DNA of 64,000 nucleotides from Pseudomonas koreensis (lineage in GTDB: Bacteria > Pseudomonadota > Gammaproteobacteria > Pseudomonadales > Pseudomonadaceae): the NCBI RefSeq assembly GCF_024169245.1, contig NZ_JALJWP010000001.1, positions 1,240,001-1,304,000 of the forward strand. Reading direction: 5' to 3'. Within the stretch, counting starts at the first letter, position 1; each line of letters starts with the position of its first letter. The notes beneath the pieces are model-generated. The model did not search any database. It saw nothing but the letters and a program-made list of their open reading frames with translations, and had not been told where the DNA came from. The position numbers were made by a program, and so were the translations under genes. Positions 16,555 through 27,202 of this stretch are shown piece after piece.

Positions 16555-17378
16555 AGGGATGCCGCAGGTTTACGCGCAATGATCACCTGACTCTTCGCCA
16601 CCACCGCATCCAGCGCCTGCTTGATCTGCGCGCCCCGCGGAGAATCCAGTACGGCCTGCCAGGTATTGGCCCAGTGATTGAGCAACGGGTGGTCGGGGTT
16701 GCTGAATTCGACCTTGGCTTCCCAGAACAGCAGCATCCACATCGACCAGTAAAAGCCGTATTGGCTATGGCTGACGATCTCCAGTCCGGCGTCGCTGACC
16801 AGCGCCTTGAACTGCTCTTCGCTGATGACGCGAATGTGGTTGGGCTTCTGGAAATATTCGGGCGCGGCGATGCCCTTCTGCAGATCTTCGGAGCTCGGAT
16901 GCGGCACGCTCAGCAGGTACAACGCACCTGACTTGCCGACGCGCACCAGTTCAGCGAGAAACTGTGCCGGATCGTCGACATGTTCGATCACCTCCGTAGA
17001 AACCACGCGTGTCGCCGTGGCGTCGGCAATCGGCAGCGGGTTGCAATCGGTGACGTGACATTCGACATCGCGGGCCGGGGTATCGCTCAGGCGCTGACGA
17101 GTCGCTTCGACCTTGGCCGCATCGATGTCGGCGATGATGATCTTCGCTCCGCGCATGCCACAGAAATGCACGTTGCCGCCATCACCACAGCCAACGTCGA
17201 GCAAGATGTCATCGGCGCTCACCGGAAAGTCTTTGAACAGCTCGCCGGTTTGCTGATTGAACCAGCCACTGAGCATCGCATCGTGCAGGCCGAGCATGTA
17301 CGGATCGGTCTTCTCGGCAGCCGGCGCAACAGCCTGTGCCGGCGTAGCTGTCGTGAGTTTCTTCAAAAGGCTCAGCAT
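16551..17378 (-). CDS. SAM-dependent methyltransferase of the rhamnan-decoration operon
   Basis: This 275-residue class I methyltransferase carries the SAM-binding motif ILLDVGCGDGGNVHFCG, an acidic second strand (KIIIADIDAAKV), and post-motif TEVIEHVDDPAQF typical of the Methyltransf_11 fold. It is the last gene of a four-gene minus-strand operon that diverges from the D-rhamnan cluster and overlaps the acyltransferase gene by seven bases. In P. aeruginosa a similar gene set lies beside the common-polysaccharide-antigen genes. Methylation of a rhamnose, perhaps as a chain cap, is the likely role but is inferred. Confidence 0.8.
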   Translation of the reverse strand: MLSLLKKLTTATPAQAVAPAAEKTDPYMLGLHDAMLSGWFNQQTGELFKDFPVSADDILLDVGCGDGGNVHFCGMRGAKIIIADIDAAKVEATRQRLSDTPARDVECHVTDCNPLPIADATATRVVSTEVIEHVDDPAQFLAELVRVGKSGALYLLSVPHPSSEDLQKGIAAPEYFQKPNHIRVISEEQFKALVSDAGLEIVSHSQYGFYWSMWMLLFWEAKVEFSNPDHPLLNHWANTWQAVLDSPRGAQIKQALDAVVAKSQVIIARKPAASL

Positions 17379-18526
17379 GAGGTGGCTCCAGAGGACGGGA
17401 TGGCGGATCGGGATGCGCCGAGGCGCTTGACCAGCGCGGCGCCACGGTTGCGCATGGGCATTTCGATCAAGCGGTAGTTGAGTTCACTGAGCAGCACGAT
17501 CAGCCCGAACGCCAGCAACAGCGTGACGATCGGATGCCCCGCCGGACTGGGCAAGCCACTGCTCTGCAAGCGAAAGATCAGTTCACGCACCAGTTGATAG
17601 GCTGGAATGTGGATCAGATAAATGCCGTACGAGCGGCTGCCGACCCATGCCAGCCAACGTTGCACGGCACCGGCAGGCATCAGGTAGTTGCGGTTGTATG
17701 AAGCGATCCACACCAGCACCGCACTGAGCACGGCGATCGAGCCGATGCGGTAAGGGGCAAAGGTGAAGCGGTCGGTGGCCATGAAACTCAGCAATGCTCC
17801 GATGGCAATCAATGTTGCGACCCCGGCCCACGGCCGCCGCAGAAATCCTGGCTGCCAGCGCTGATAATCCGGCTGCTGGCTCCACATTGCCAACAGCACG
17901 CCGAGGGCCAGCGCGTCGGTGCGCACCACCATCAGCCACGGTGTACGCACGGTCAGAATCTGCACCGCAACCAGGGCCAGCAACGCCCAGACCAGACGCC
18001 GGCGCAACAGCAGGATCAGCAGCGGAAACAGCAGATAAAACTGCTCCTCCAGCGCCAGGCTCCAGTAGACGAAACTGCTGCCGTACTCGTAATGAAAGAA
18101 GCTGTCGGCAAAGCGGAAATTGGCATACTGCAACACCCCGGCCAACGTCGCCTGCAGGTTGGCGGATAAAGTGCCGAAGGCCCCGGAGCGGTTGAGAAAC
18201 AGGCAGGCCAACAGCATCAGCGCCAGCCATAGCCACGCCGAGGGCAGCAGACGAAAGGCCCGTCGCAGCCAGAAGTTGCGCGTCTGCTGCCAATACTCCT
18301 GGCGGGTCGTACAGCCTTGCAGTGTCGGGATCAGGCTGCGAGCGATAACAAATCCGGAAATCGCAAAAAACAGATCGACGCCCCACCACGGCTGCGCCCA
18401 GCAATGAATGTTCTCCAGCAACGGCACCGGATCGGTGAACAGACTGCCTTGCAGGTGATGGAACAGCACGCCCAGCACGGCAACCGCGCGCAGGACCTCA
18501 ATGTCCATGATCCGTTTGTTGCTCAT
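17372..18526 (-). CDS. Acyltransferase 3 family membrane protein (OafA/YrhL-like)
   Basis: This 384-residue inner-membrane enzyme has about ten hydrophobic helices. The N-terminus shows the family signature DIEVLRAVAVLGVLFHHL, in which the HH pair is the catalytic histidine region, and WWGVDLFFAISGFVIARSL. Family members O-acetylate sugars in surface polysaccharides using cytoplasmic acetyl-CoA. Here the likely acceptor is the rhamnan or an attached sugar. The start overlaps the preceding glycosyltransferase stop by four bases (ATGA). Confidence 0.88.
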   Translation of the reverse strand: MSNKRIMDIEVLRAVAVLGVLFHHLQGSLFTDPVPLLENIHCWAQPWWGVDLFFAISGFVIARSLIPTLQGCTTRQEYWQQTRNFWLRRAFRLLPSAWLWLALMLLACLFLNRSGAFGTLSANLQATLAGVLQYANFRFADSFFHYEYGSSFVYWSLALEEQFYLLFPLLILLLRRRLVWALLALVAVQILTVRTPWLMVVRTDALALGVLLAMWSQQPDYQRWQPGFLRRPWAGVATLIAIGALLSFMATDRFTFAPYRIGSIAVLSAVLVWIASYNRNYLMPAGAVQRWLAWVGSRSYGIYLIHIPAYQLVRELIFRLQSSGLPSPAGHPIVTLLLAFGLIVLLSELNYRLIEMPMRNRGAALVKRLGASRSAIPSSGATSC

Positions 18527-19824
18527 GCTTGCGGGACGTCCATGGCAACCCCGCGCTGTTCGAACAACTGCGCGATGAACAGCCGCAACCGCTGCTCGGC
18601 CACGGCCTGACTGCAGAAGCCCTGCAAGCTGCGAACTGCCTGTGCTGACATCTGCGCATAACGCGCTGGATGGTTTTTCGCTACCTCATAGCTGGCTTTG
18701 TAGGCTTGGCACAACGATGCCCAGTCAGTGACGTAACGCAAGGTGCGAAATGCCCGGCGCGGGTCGTGCGGCCATGCCGTGAGCTCGTCGGTAGACTCGA
18801 TCAGGAAAGCATTATCGGCGCTCAGGTAATCGATCATCGCCGTGGTGCGCGGTGCCACCGCCGGTTTGCCACAGGACATGAACTCCATCAACGGCAGACA
18901 CTGGCCTTCGCCGTAGGAGGTATTCACCACATAGCGCGTAGCCTGCACCAACTGCTCGTAGTCCGGATCGGCGAGGTAACCGTAGATCAGGACGATGCGG
19001 CAGCGATAGGACTGGTTTTTGTACAAATGATGGAGGATGTCGCTGAGTGCCTCTTCGGCGTCATGGTGCGTGAGCTTGAGCACCAGAGTCGCATCTTCGA
19101 TGTCACGAAAACTCACGCAAAACGCGCTGAGCATGTCTTCCCAGTTTTTGCGCCCGTCACCGGGGTTGAACACCGAGGTGTACACCACGCCATCGAGCAA
19201 CAGCGTCTGCTCGCTGGCGGGCGCGGCGAAGTCGATGCCCTCGCCGCTACGCAGGTGAGCAGGTCCGAACGCGTTGAGGTTCAAGGTACGACTGTCCGCG
19301 ACCAGACCCTTGATGGTCAGACTGTAGGCGGCAGACAGCGGCTGCTCAGGCAACAGCGCGCCACGGGCGGCAAAGCGGTCCCAGACCGGTGCCGGCACCG
19401 CGACAATCGGGTAATCGGCCCCCATCGCCTCGCGCACGGCATTGACCGTGTAACTGGAATGAGTCACCGCCGCCCCGCAGGCCGCCAGCACGGTGCGCCA
19501 GTCATTGCGCGGTTCACCCGCAAACGGTTCGTTGGGAATGGTGCTGAACTCCCACGCGAACACCGGCAACGTCGGACACGCCAGGTGCACCGGGGTGCGG
19601 TGCGGCGGTGAGAACGACAGAAATACACAAGCCTCGCCTCGGCTCAGGCATTCCAGGTACAGCGCATCGACTTCGGTCTGCGGATCGGCCACTTCCACCA
19701 CGCGACCAATGCGTTCCAGTACCGGACGATACTCCTTGAGCACGAAGTAGTAGCTGTACTCCGAACGTCCGAGATTCTGCGCGATGGTGTGCTGGTTGGT
19801 TTCCGAATGAATGATGATCAGCAT
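18523..19824 (-). CDS. GT4-type glycosyltransferase, paralogue of the upstream gene
   Basis: The 433-residue protein has a GT-B fold pattern. The C-terminal half carries the retaining E-x7-E motif in YGEGQCLPLMEFMSCGKPAV. Its first 45 residues (SEYSYYFVLKEYRPVLERIG) closely parallel those of the next gene upstream, and the similarity continues through DGVVYTSVFNPGDGRKNW, so the two are tandem paralogues. It lacks the roughly 90-residue internal insertion of its partner. Donor and acceptor are unknown; a sugar added to the rhamnan or its core anchor is likely. It overlaps both neighbours by a few bases. Confidence 0.82.
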   Translation of the reverse strand: MLIIIHSETNQHTIAQNLGRSEYSYYFVLKEYRPVLERIGRVVEVADPQTEVDALYLECLSRGEACVFLSFSPPHRTPVHLACPTLPVFAWEFSTIPNEPFAGEPRNDWRTVLAACGAAVTHSSYTVNAVREAMGADYPIVAVPAPVWDRFAARGALLPEQPLSAAYSLTIKGLVADSRTLNLNAFGPAHLRSGEGIDFAAPASEQTLLLDGVVYTSVFNPGDGRKNWEDMLSAFCVSFRDIEDATLVLKLTHHDAEEALSDILHHLYKNQSYRCRIVLIYGYLADPDYEQLVQATRYVVNTSYGEGQCLPLMEFMSCGKPAVAPRTTAMIDYLSADNAFLIESTDELTAWPHDPRRAFRTLRYVTDWASLCQAYKASYEVAKNHPARYAQMSAQAVRSLQGFCSQAVAEQRLRLFIAQLFEQRGVAMDVPQA

Positions 19825-21395
19825 GAGGCGTTATCCGTCACGGGTGCAGCGTCCGCAGCGCGTGGGGCCAGGGCAAAGAAATCCGCCAGGCGTTTTTGCA
19901 CCGGCGCGAACGCGCAGTACTCGCGCATGCGCTCGACGGCAGCGTCCGACATCTGCCGATATTGCTGCGGCTGGGTCCTGGCCATCCGATAGCTGTCTTC
20001 GTAAGCGTTTTTCAGCGAGCCCCAATCGGGACGGTGACGCAACGTGCGGTAAATGATCCGCGTGTCCTGCGGCCAGATCGTCAGTTCTTCACTGGACTTG
20101 ACCACGAACGCCACCGATTCATCGATGTAATCTTGCATCGCTGTGTGATCGGGAGCGATCGCCGGTTTGCCGCTGGACATGAACTCCATCAACGGCAGGC
20201 ACAGCCCTTCGCAGCGTGACGCGTTCACATAAAAACTGGCTGCCTGATAGAGCCTGGCGTACTGCGCGTCGTCGAGGTAACCGTGCATCACCACCACCCG
20301 GCAGGCGAACGGCGTGAGTTGCGCCAGCAGCGTCATCAACTCGCTGTAATAGGACGCCAGATCATTCTGGGTAATCTTCAGCACCAGCGTCGCGTCGGGC
20401 GTTTCGCGAAATGCCCAGCAGAATGCGGTTACCAGGTGATGCCAGTTCTTGCGCCCATCCCGAGGGTTGAACACGCTGACGTAAACCACGCCGTCGACCG
20501 TGGTTTCAACGACCGATGAAGTGTCCGGCAGCTCCACTTCCAGCGGTTCGACCATCGGCACCGGCAATGCGCCGCACACGGCAGGCAGACGTTTTTCAAG
20601 CCAGCCATGCAACACGTCCGGAACCAGATCGCGAATGCCCTCCCAGTACCAGTTGTAGAGAAATCTGACCCGTGGCACCGCTTCCGTCTGCGAGTGCCGG
20701 GGATTGAGCGCCCACAAACGCAGGTAATGTCGAGCAATAACCCATCGGCGTTTGAGCGTCAGCGGTGGCGGGCGCGCGGCTTCGATCGCTGCAGCCAGCG
20801 CGGCCTCCTCTTCAGGCGTAATCGGCGTCGGAATCAGCGCATCGGCGGACAGCTCCAAGGTGCGTGAATCGAAAATGCAACCCTTGATCGTCAGCGTGGT
20901 TCCCGCATTGATCGGCATCGATACATGTTGCTGACGAATCGCCGTGAAGTTTTCCCACAGCGGTGTGGGCAGCACCAGCACCGGAAATTCCTCGCCCATG
21001 GCCCGACGAATCGCCCGGGCTGTATGGCTCGACAACGTGATCACCCGGCCATGACGAGCGAGCATCTGCGTCCAGTCGTGACGCGGATCGTCGTCCCATT
21101 GTTCATCCGGGATCGAATCAAATTCCCACGCCACCACACAAATCGTCGGGCATTCCAGGTCAACCGGGGTTTTCTGCGGTGGGGTGAAGGACAGGAATAC
21201 GCTGTCTTCACCCGCGGCGAGCAATTGCCGGTAAAGCACATCGACGTCGGCGACAGCAGCTGCCACGTGCACGCGCCCCAGGCTTTCCATCACCGGGCGA
21301 TAGGCTTTGAGGACAAAGTAATAGCTGTATTCCGGACGCCCGAGGCTGGCGCAGATGGAATGGTCGTTGACGTCCGAGTAAAGAATGAAATTCAT
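19818..21395 (-). CDS. GT4-type glycosyltransferase with internal insertion
   Basis: This 525-residue paralogue of the 433-residue enzyme is the first gene of the minus-strand decoration operon. It shares RPEYSYYFVLKAYRPVMESLG at the N-terminus, DGVVYVSVFNPRDGRKNW in the middle, and the E-x7-E site in CEGLCLPLMEFMSSGKPAI. Between DSRTL (about residue 175) and DGVVY (about residue 298) it carries roughly 90 extra residues rich in Arg, Trp and Pro, which could be an acceptor-binding or membrane-contact element. The ATG at 21395 was chosen because it begins the paralogue-matching sequence; longer upstream frames show no family resemblance. Confidence 0.82.
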   Translation of the reverse strand: MNFILYSDVNDHSICASLGRPEYSYYFVLKAYRPVMESLGRVHVAAAVADVDVLYRQLLAAGEDSVFLSFTPPQKTPVDLECPTICVVAWEFDSIPDEQWDDDPRHDWTQMLARHGRVITLSSHTARAIRRAMGEEFPVLVLPTPLWENFTAIRQQHVSMPINAGTTLTIKGCIFDSRTLELSADALIPTPITPEEEAALAAAIEAARPPPLTLKRRWVIARHYLRLWALNPRHSQTEAVPRVRFLYNWYWEGIRDLVPDVLHGWLEKRLPAVCGALPVPMVEPLEVELPDTSSVVETTVDGVVYVSVFNPRDGRKNWHHLVTAFCWAFRETPDATLVLKITQNDLASYYSELMTLLAQLTPFACRVVVMHGYLDDAQYARLYQAASFYVNASRCEGLCLPLMEFMSSGKPAIAPDHTAMQDYIDESVAFVVKSSEELTIWPQDTRIIYRTLRHRPDWGSLKNAYEDSYRMARTQPQQYRQMSDAAVERMREYCAFAPVQKRLADFFALAPRAADAAPVTDNASC

Positions 21396-21822
21396 GGCAT
21401 CCCACGATGAAGCGCCGTCCCGGCTACTCCATGCTATGACGGCCGGCGTCGGATCGGCGCGGCAGGGCCGGCACTCGTCCTTCATCATCGGGCACGTCTT
21501 CGTTCTTGTTTTAGTGGTCAGTTTCACCCTGCGTCGCGGCTCCCTGAAAATAACCGGCCAACTCGCGACGAAGGCCATTCTAAACACATCCGTCGCGACT
21601 CCGGGAACCGCCCGGCGATAATAAACAGGGCTAAGCTGATGAGAACTCACCGGTCACGGTTTGCCCGGTTGAAATTGCCGAGCAATTGGCACAGATTGGC
21701 AACCAAACAACTACAACAACGGCTACGCCTGCTGTTTCTCCGGATATTCGCCCCGGTCTGACAGACTTATCCCCCAACGCATGTGGGAAAAAGGCGCAAG
21801 TCACAGACCAAGGGGTCGCTGT
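21396..21822. promoter_or_regulatory. Divergent control region of the two polysaccharide operons
   Basis: These 427 bases lie between the divergent glycosyltransferase and rmd genes and must hold promoters for both. I see no gene, no JUMPstart/ops sequence (GGCGGTAG) and no clear terminator. A loose inverted repeat TTGCCGAGCAATTGGCACAG-like stretch occurs near 21676-21700. The AGGGG ribosome-binding site of rmd is at 21812-21816. Confidence 0.5.
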
Positions 21823-23705
<1,883 letters not shown>

Positions 23706-23708
23706 GCC

Positions 23709-25151
23709 ATGCTGATTCCAGTGATCCTGTCCGGCGGTGCCGGCACCCGTTTGTGGCCGGTGTCCCGCGAGGGCCACCCCAAACCGTTCATGACCTTGCC
23801 CGATGGCGAGTCGTTGCTGGGCAAGACCTACCAGCGCGCGGCAGCCTTGCTCGACGGCTGGGGCGACATCGTCACAGTGACCAATCGCGAGTACTACTTC
23901 CAGAGCAAGGATCACTATTGCGCAGCGCAGGTCTCGCGTCATCGCGGACACTTCCTGCTCGAGCCGACCGGGCGCAATACCGCACCGGCGATCACGGCTG
24001 CGGCCCTGTCGTTGCAGGCACTGCATGGCGACGACGCGATCATGGTGGTGATGCCGGCCGATCACCTGATCGTCGATCAGGACGCGCTGAAAAGTGCCGT
24101 CGAACACGCAGTCAATCTGGCGAAGGATGGCTATCTGGTGACCTTCGGCGTGGTCCCCAACGCACCGGAAACCGGCTTCGGCTATATCGAAACCGGGGCA
24201 CCACTGGACGCCAAAGGCGCGGCCAAGGTGCAGCGCTTCGTCGAGAAACCCGATCTGCAGACCGCCACGCATTATCTGGAGAGCGGCAATTTCCTGTGGA
24301 ATTCGGGGATGTTCTGCTTCACCACCGCTACGCTTATCGCCGAACTGCAACTGCATGCGCCCGAGTTGTTGGAGCAGACTCGAGCCTGCATGGCCGTCAG
24401 CGCGCCGGTCGAAACGGTTGGCTGCCTGCAACAGGAGTTGTCGCCGACGCTGTTTGCCGAAATCACTGACATCTCCATTGATTACGCATTGATGGAACGC
24501 TCGGAAAAAGTCGTCGTGGTACCCGCTGGTTTCGACTGGAGCGACATCGGTTCGTGGAGCGCGGTCGCTGCGCTGATCCCCGCCGATGCCGACAACAACC
24601 GCGCCAGCGGCGAAGCGATTTTCATCGACAGCCATAACAACTTCGTGCAGAGCGAAGGCCGGCTGGTGGCGACCGTCGGTGTGGATAACCTGATCATTGT
24701 CGACACCGCCGACGCGGTGCTGGTGGCCCATGCCGACCGTGCACAAGACGTACGCCGGGTGGCCAGGCAACTCAAGGACAAGTCCCACGAAGCCTATCGC
24801 CTGCATCGTACGGTCAGTCGTCCGTGGGGCACCTACACCGTTCTGGAAGAAGGCCCGCGCTTCAAGATCAAACGCATCGTGGTCAAACCCGGTGGCAAGC
24901 TCTCGCTGCAAATGCACCATCACCGCAACGAACACTGGGTGGTGGTCGAAGGCATGGCCAAGGTCACCAACAATGGCTCCGGCACGACACTGGTGGCGAA
25001 GAACGAATCGACGTTCATTGCTGCCGGCCACAAGCATCGCCTGGAGAACCCCGGAGTGATCGATCTGGTGATCATCGAAGTGCAAAGCGGCGAATACCTG
25101 GGCGAGGACGATATCGTTCGCTTCGAAGATCAATACGGCAGGACGGTTTGA
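23709..25151 (+). CDS. wbpW: Mannose-1-phosphate guanylyltransferase / mannose-6-phosphate isomerase
   Basis: This bifunctional type II enzyme supplies GDP-mannose. The 480 residues contain the pyrophosphorylase signature LSGGAGTRLWPVSREGHPK at the N-terminus, a second nucleotidyltransferase element FVEKPDLQTA, and a C-terminal cupin isomerase domain with PGGKLSLQMHHHRNEHWVVV carrying the metal-binding histidines. Homologues include AlgA and WbpW; the location in the rhamnan operon points to WbpW. It begins three bases after gmd and its stop abuts the wzm start. Confidence 0.95.
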   Translation: MLIPVILSGGAGTRLWPVSREGHPKPFMTLPDGESLLGKTYQRAAALLDGWGDIVTVTNREYYFQSKDHYCAAQVSRHRGHFLLEPTGRNTAPAITAAALSLQALHGDDAIMVVMPADHLIVDQDALKSAVEHAVNLAKDGYLVTFGVVPNAPETGFGYIETGAPLDAKGAAKVQRFVEKPDLQTATHYLESGNFLWNSGMFCFTTATLIAELQLHAPELLEQTRACMAVSAPVETVGCLQQELSPTLFAEITDISIDYALMERSEKVVVVPAGFDWSDIGSWSAVAALIPADADNNRASGEAIFIDSHNNFVQSEGRLVATVGVDNLIIVDTADAVLVAHADRAQDVRRVARQLKDKSHEAYRLHRTVSRPWGTYTVLEEGPRFKIKRIVVKPGGKLSLQMHHHRNEHWVVVEGMAKVTNNGSGTTLVAKNESTFIAAGHKHRLENPGVIDLVIIEVQSGEYLGEDDIVRFEDQYGRTV

Positions 25152-25949
25152 ATGCTGCTTTCCCTGTACCGCTCGCTGCGCAGCTACCGTGGATTCATCC
25201 TCGGCAGCGTGCAGCGAGAGTTTCAAGCGCGGTATCGCAATTCGTTGTTCGGCGCGCTGTGGCCGATCTTCAATCCGCTGTCGATGATCATCGTTTACAC
25301 GGTGATCTTTTCGCAGATCATGCGCGCGCGCCTGCCGGGTGTGGACGACAGCATGGCCTACAGCGTCTATCTGTGCGCTGGCCTGCTGGCGTGGGGACTG
25401 TTTTCGGAAATCACCCTGCGCAGCCAGAACATGTTTCTGGAAAACGCCAACCTGCTGAAGAAAATCAGCTTCCCGAGGATCTGCCTGCCGGTGATCGTGT
25501 TGATCAACGCCGCGATCAATTTCGCGATCATCATCAGCCTGTTTCTCGGCTTTCTGCTGATCACCGGGCGCTGGCCGGGCATGGCCTTGCTGGGGCTGAT
25601 TCCACTGATTGCTCTGCAAATGATGTTCTGCGCCGGGTTGGGCATGGTGCTCGGCGTGTTGAATGTGTTCTTTCGCGACGTCGGTCAGTTGTTCGGCATT
25701 TGCCTGCAATTCTGGTTCTGGCTGACCCCCATCGTGTACCCGATCGCCATCCTCCCGGAATGGGTACAGCGCCTGCTGCAACTCAACCCGCTGACCAACC
25801 TGTTCAGCAGTTATCAGAACCTGTTTCTCTACGGTCAGTGGCCGCTCTGGAGTTCGCTGTTGCCGATTTTCATCACCGGCGTGGTGTTTTGTCTGATCGG
25901 GCTAAGGCTGTTTCGTCAGCGCGTCGGCGAAATGGTGGATGAACTCTGA
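25152..25949 (+). CDS. wzm: O-antigen ABC transporter permease
   Basis: Wzm is the membrane part of the ABC exporter that moves the finished lipid-linked polysaccharide across the inner membrane. The 265-residue protein has the ABC-2 permease pattern of six hydrophobic segments. It carries the N-terminal amphipathic REFQARYRNSLFGALWPIFN and the LTPIVYPIAILPEWVQ loop typical of polysaccharide exporters. Its stop overlaps the wzt start by one base. Confidence 0.95.
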   Translation: MLLSLYRSLRSYRGFILGSVQREFQARYRNSLFGALWPIFNPLSMIIVYTVIFSQIMRARLPGVDDSMAYSVYLCAGLLAWGLFSEITLRSQNMFLENANLLKKISFPRICLPVIVLINAAINFAIIISLFLGFLLITGRWPGMALLGLIPLIALQMMFCAGLGMVLGVLNVFFRDVGQLFGICLQFWFWLTPIVYPIAILPEWVQRLLQLNPLTNLFSSYQNLFLYGQWPLWSSLLPIFITGVVFCLIGLRLFRQRVGEMVDEL

Positions 25950-27202
25950 TGGGACATATTCGCGTCACCGGTCTGAGCAAGGCCTATAAGCAATACCCCA
26001 ACCGTTGGGCCCGCCTGGCCGAGTGGCTGATCCCCTTTGCGCCGATCCGCCATCACCAGCACTGGGTCCTGCAAGATGTCGAATTCGAGGTCGCCCCCGG
26101 TGAAGCGGTGGGCATCGTTGGCGCCAACGGTGCCGGGAAAAGCACCTTGCTGAAGATGATTACCGGCACCACCCAACCCACCAGCGGCAAGATCGAACTG
26201 CAGGGGCGCGTTGCGGCGCTATTGGAACTGGGCATGGGTTTTCATCCGGACTTCACTGGTCGGCAGAACGCAATCATGGCCGGTCAGTTGCTGGGCATGC
26301 AGCTCGAAGAAATCGAAGCCCTGATGCCCGACATCGAGCACTTCGCCGAAATCGGCGATGCCATTGACCACCCGGTGCGGACCTATTCCAGCGGCATGCA
26401 GATGCGCCTGGCCTTCAGCGTCGCTACGGCGCGGCGCCCGGACATTCTTATCGTCGACGAAGCGCTGTCGGTGGGCGATGCCTATTTCCAGCACAAGAGC
26501 TTCGAACGCATCCGTAGCTTCCGCAAATCCGGCACGACGTTGCTGATTGTCTCCCACGACCGCTCGGCCATTCAGTCGATCTGCGATTCGGCGATCCTGC
26601 TCAAGGATGGCCGCATGGCCATGCGCGGCAAACCGGAACCGGTGCTCGACTACTACAACGCGCTGATGGCCGAACGCGAAGGGCAAGTCGTGCGCCAGCA
26701 AATGCTTGCCGGCGGCGAGGTGCAAACGGTGTCTGGCACCGGCGAAGCGGCGATTCTGAGCGTACGCCTGCTCGATGAGAACGAGCGCAGCATCGATGCC
26801 GTCGAAGTCGGCCAACCGGTGGTCCTCGAAGTACAGGTGGAAGTGCGCAAGGACATCGAACGGCTGGTACTGGGCTTTATTCTCAAGGATCGTCTGGGCC
26901 AGATGATGTACGGCATCAACACCCACCGCCTGGACAAGGCGCTGACCGACCTGAACGCCGGCGAGCGCATCACCTACCGCTTTGCCTTCGTCATGGGCCT
27001 GGGCAAGGGCAATTATTCGGTGTCGCTGAGCCTGTCGCGTCTGGACTCGCATCTGGATCGAAACTTCGAATGGCGTGACTACGGGCTGGTGTTCCACGTG
27101 ATCAACAACCGCCAGGAAGACTTCGTCGGCTGCGCCTGGCTGGGCGCGAAAACCACGGTCACCCGCGACACCGAGGCCCGGACTGTCGAGCGCGCGCCAT
27201 GA
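25949..27202 (+). CDS. wzt: O-antigen ABC transporter ATP-binding protein with C-terminal polysaccharide-binding domain
   Basis: The 417-residue protein powers polysaccharide export with Wzm. The ABC domain has Walker A GANGAGKS at 58-65, the signature YSSGMQMRLAFS near 148, and Walker B PDILIVDEAL. After about residue 235 comes a separate beta-rich domain (SVRLLDENERSIDAVEVGQP onward). In the E. coli O8/O9a systems this domain binds the capped non-reducing end of the chain. Its presence fits a cap added by the methyltransferase at 16551. The end overlaps wbpX by four bases. Confidence 0.95.
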   Translation: MGHIRVTGLSKAYKQYPNRWARLAEWLIPFAPIRHHQHWVLQDVEFEVAPGEAVGIVGANGAGKSTLLKMITGTTQPTSGKIELQGRVAALLELGMGFHPDFTGRQNAIMAGQLLGMQLEEIEALMPDIEHFAEIGDAIDHPVRTYSSGMQMRLAFSVATARRPDILIVDEALSVGDAYFQHKSFERIRSFRKSGTTLLIVSHDRSAIQSICDSAILLKDGRMAMRGKPEPVLDYYNALMAEREGQVVRQQMLAGGEVQTVSGTGEAAILSVRLLDENERSIDAVEVGQPVVLEVQVEVRKDIERLVLGFILKDRLGQMMYGINTHRLDKALTDLNAGERITYRFAFVMGLGKGNYSVSLSLSRLDSHLDRNFEWRDYGLVFHVINNRQEDFVGCAWLGAKTTVTRDTEARTVERAP

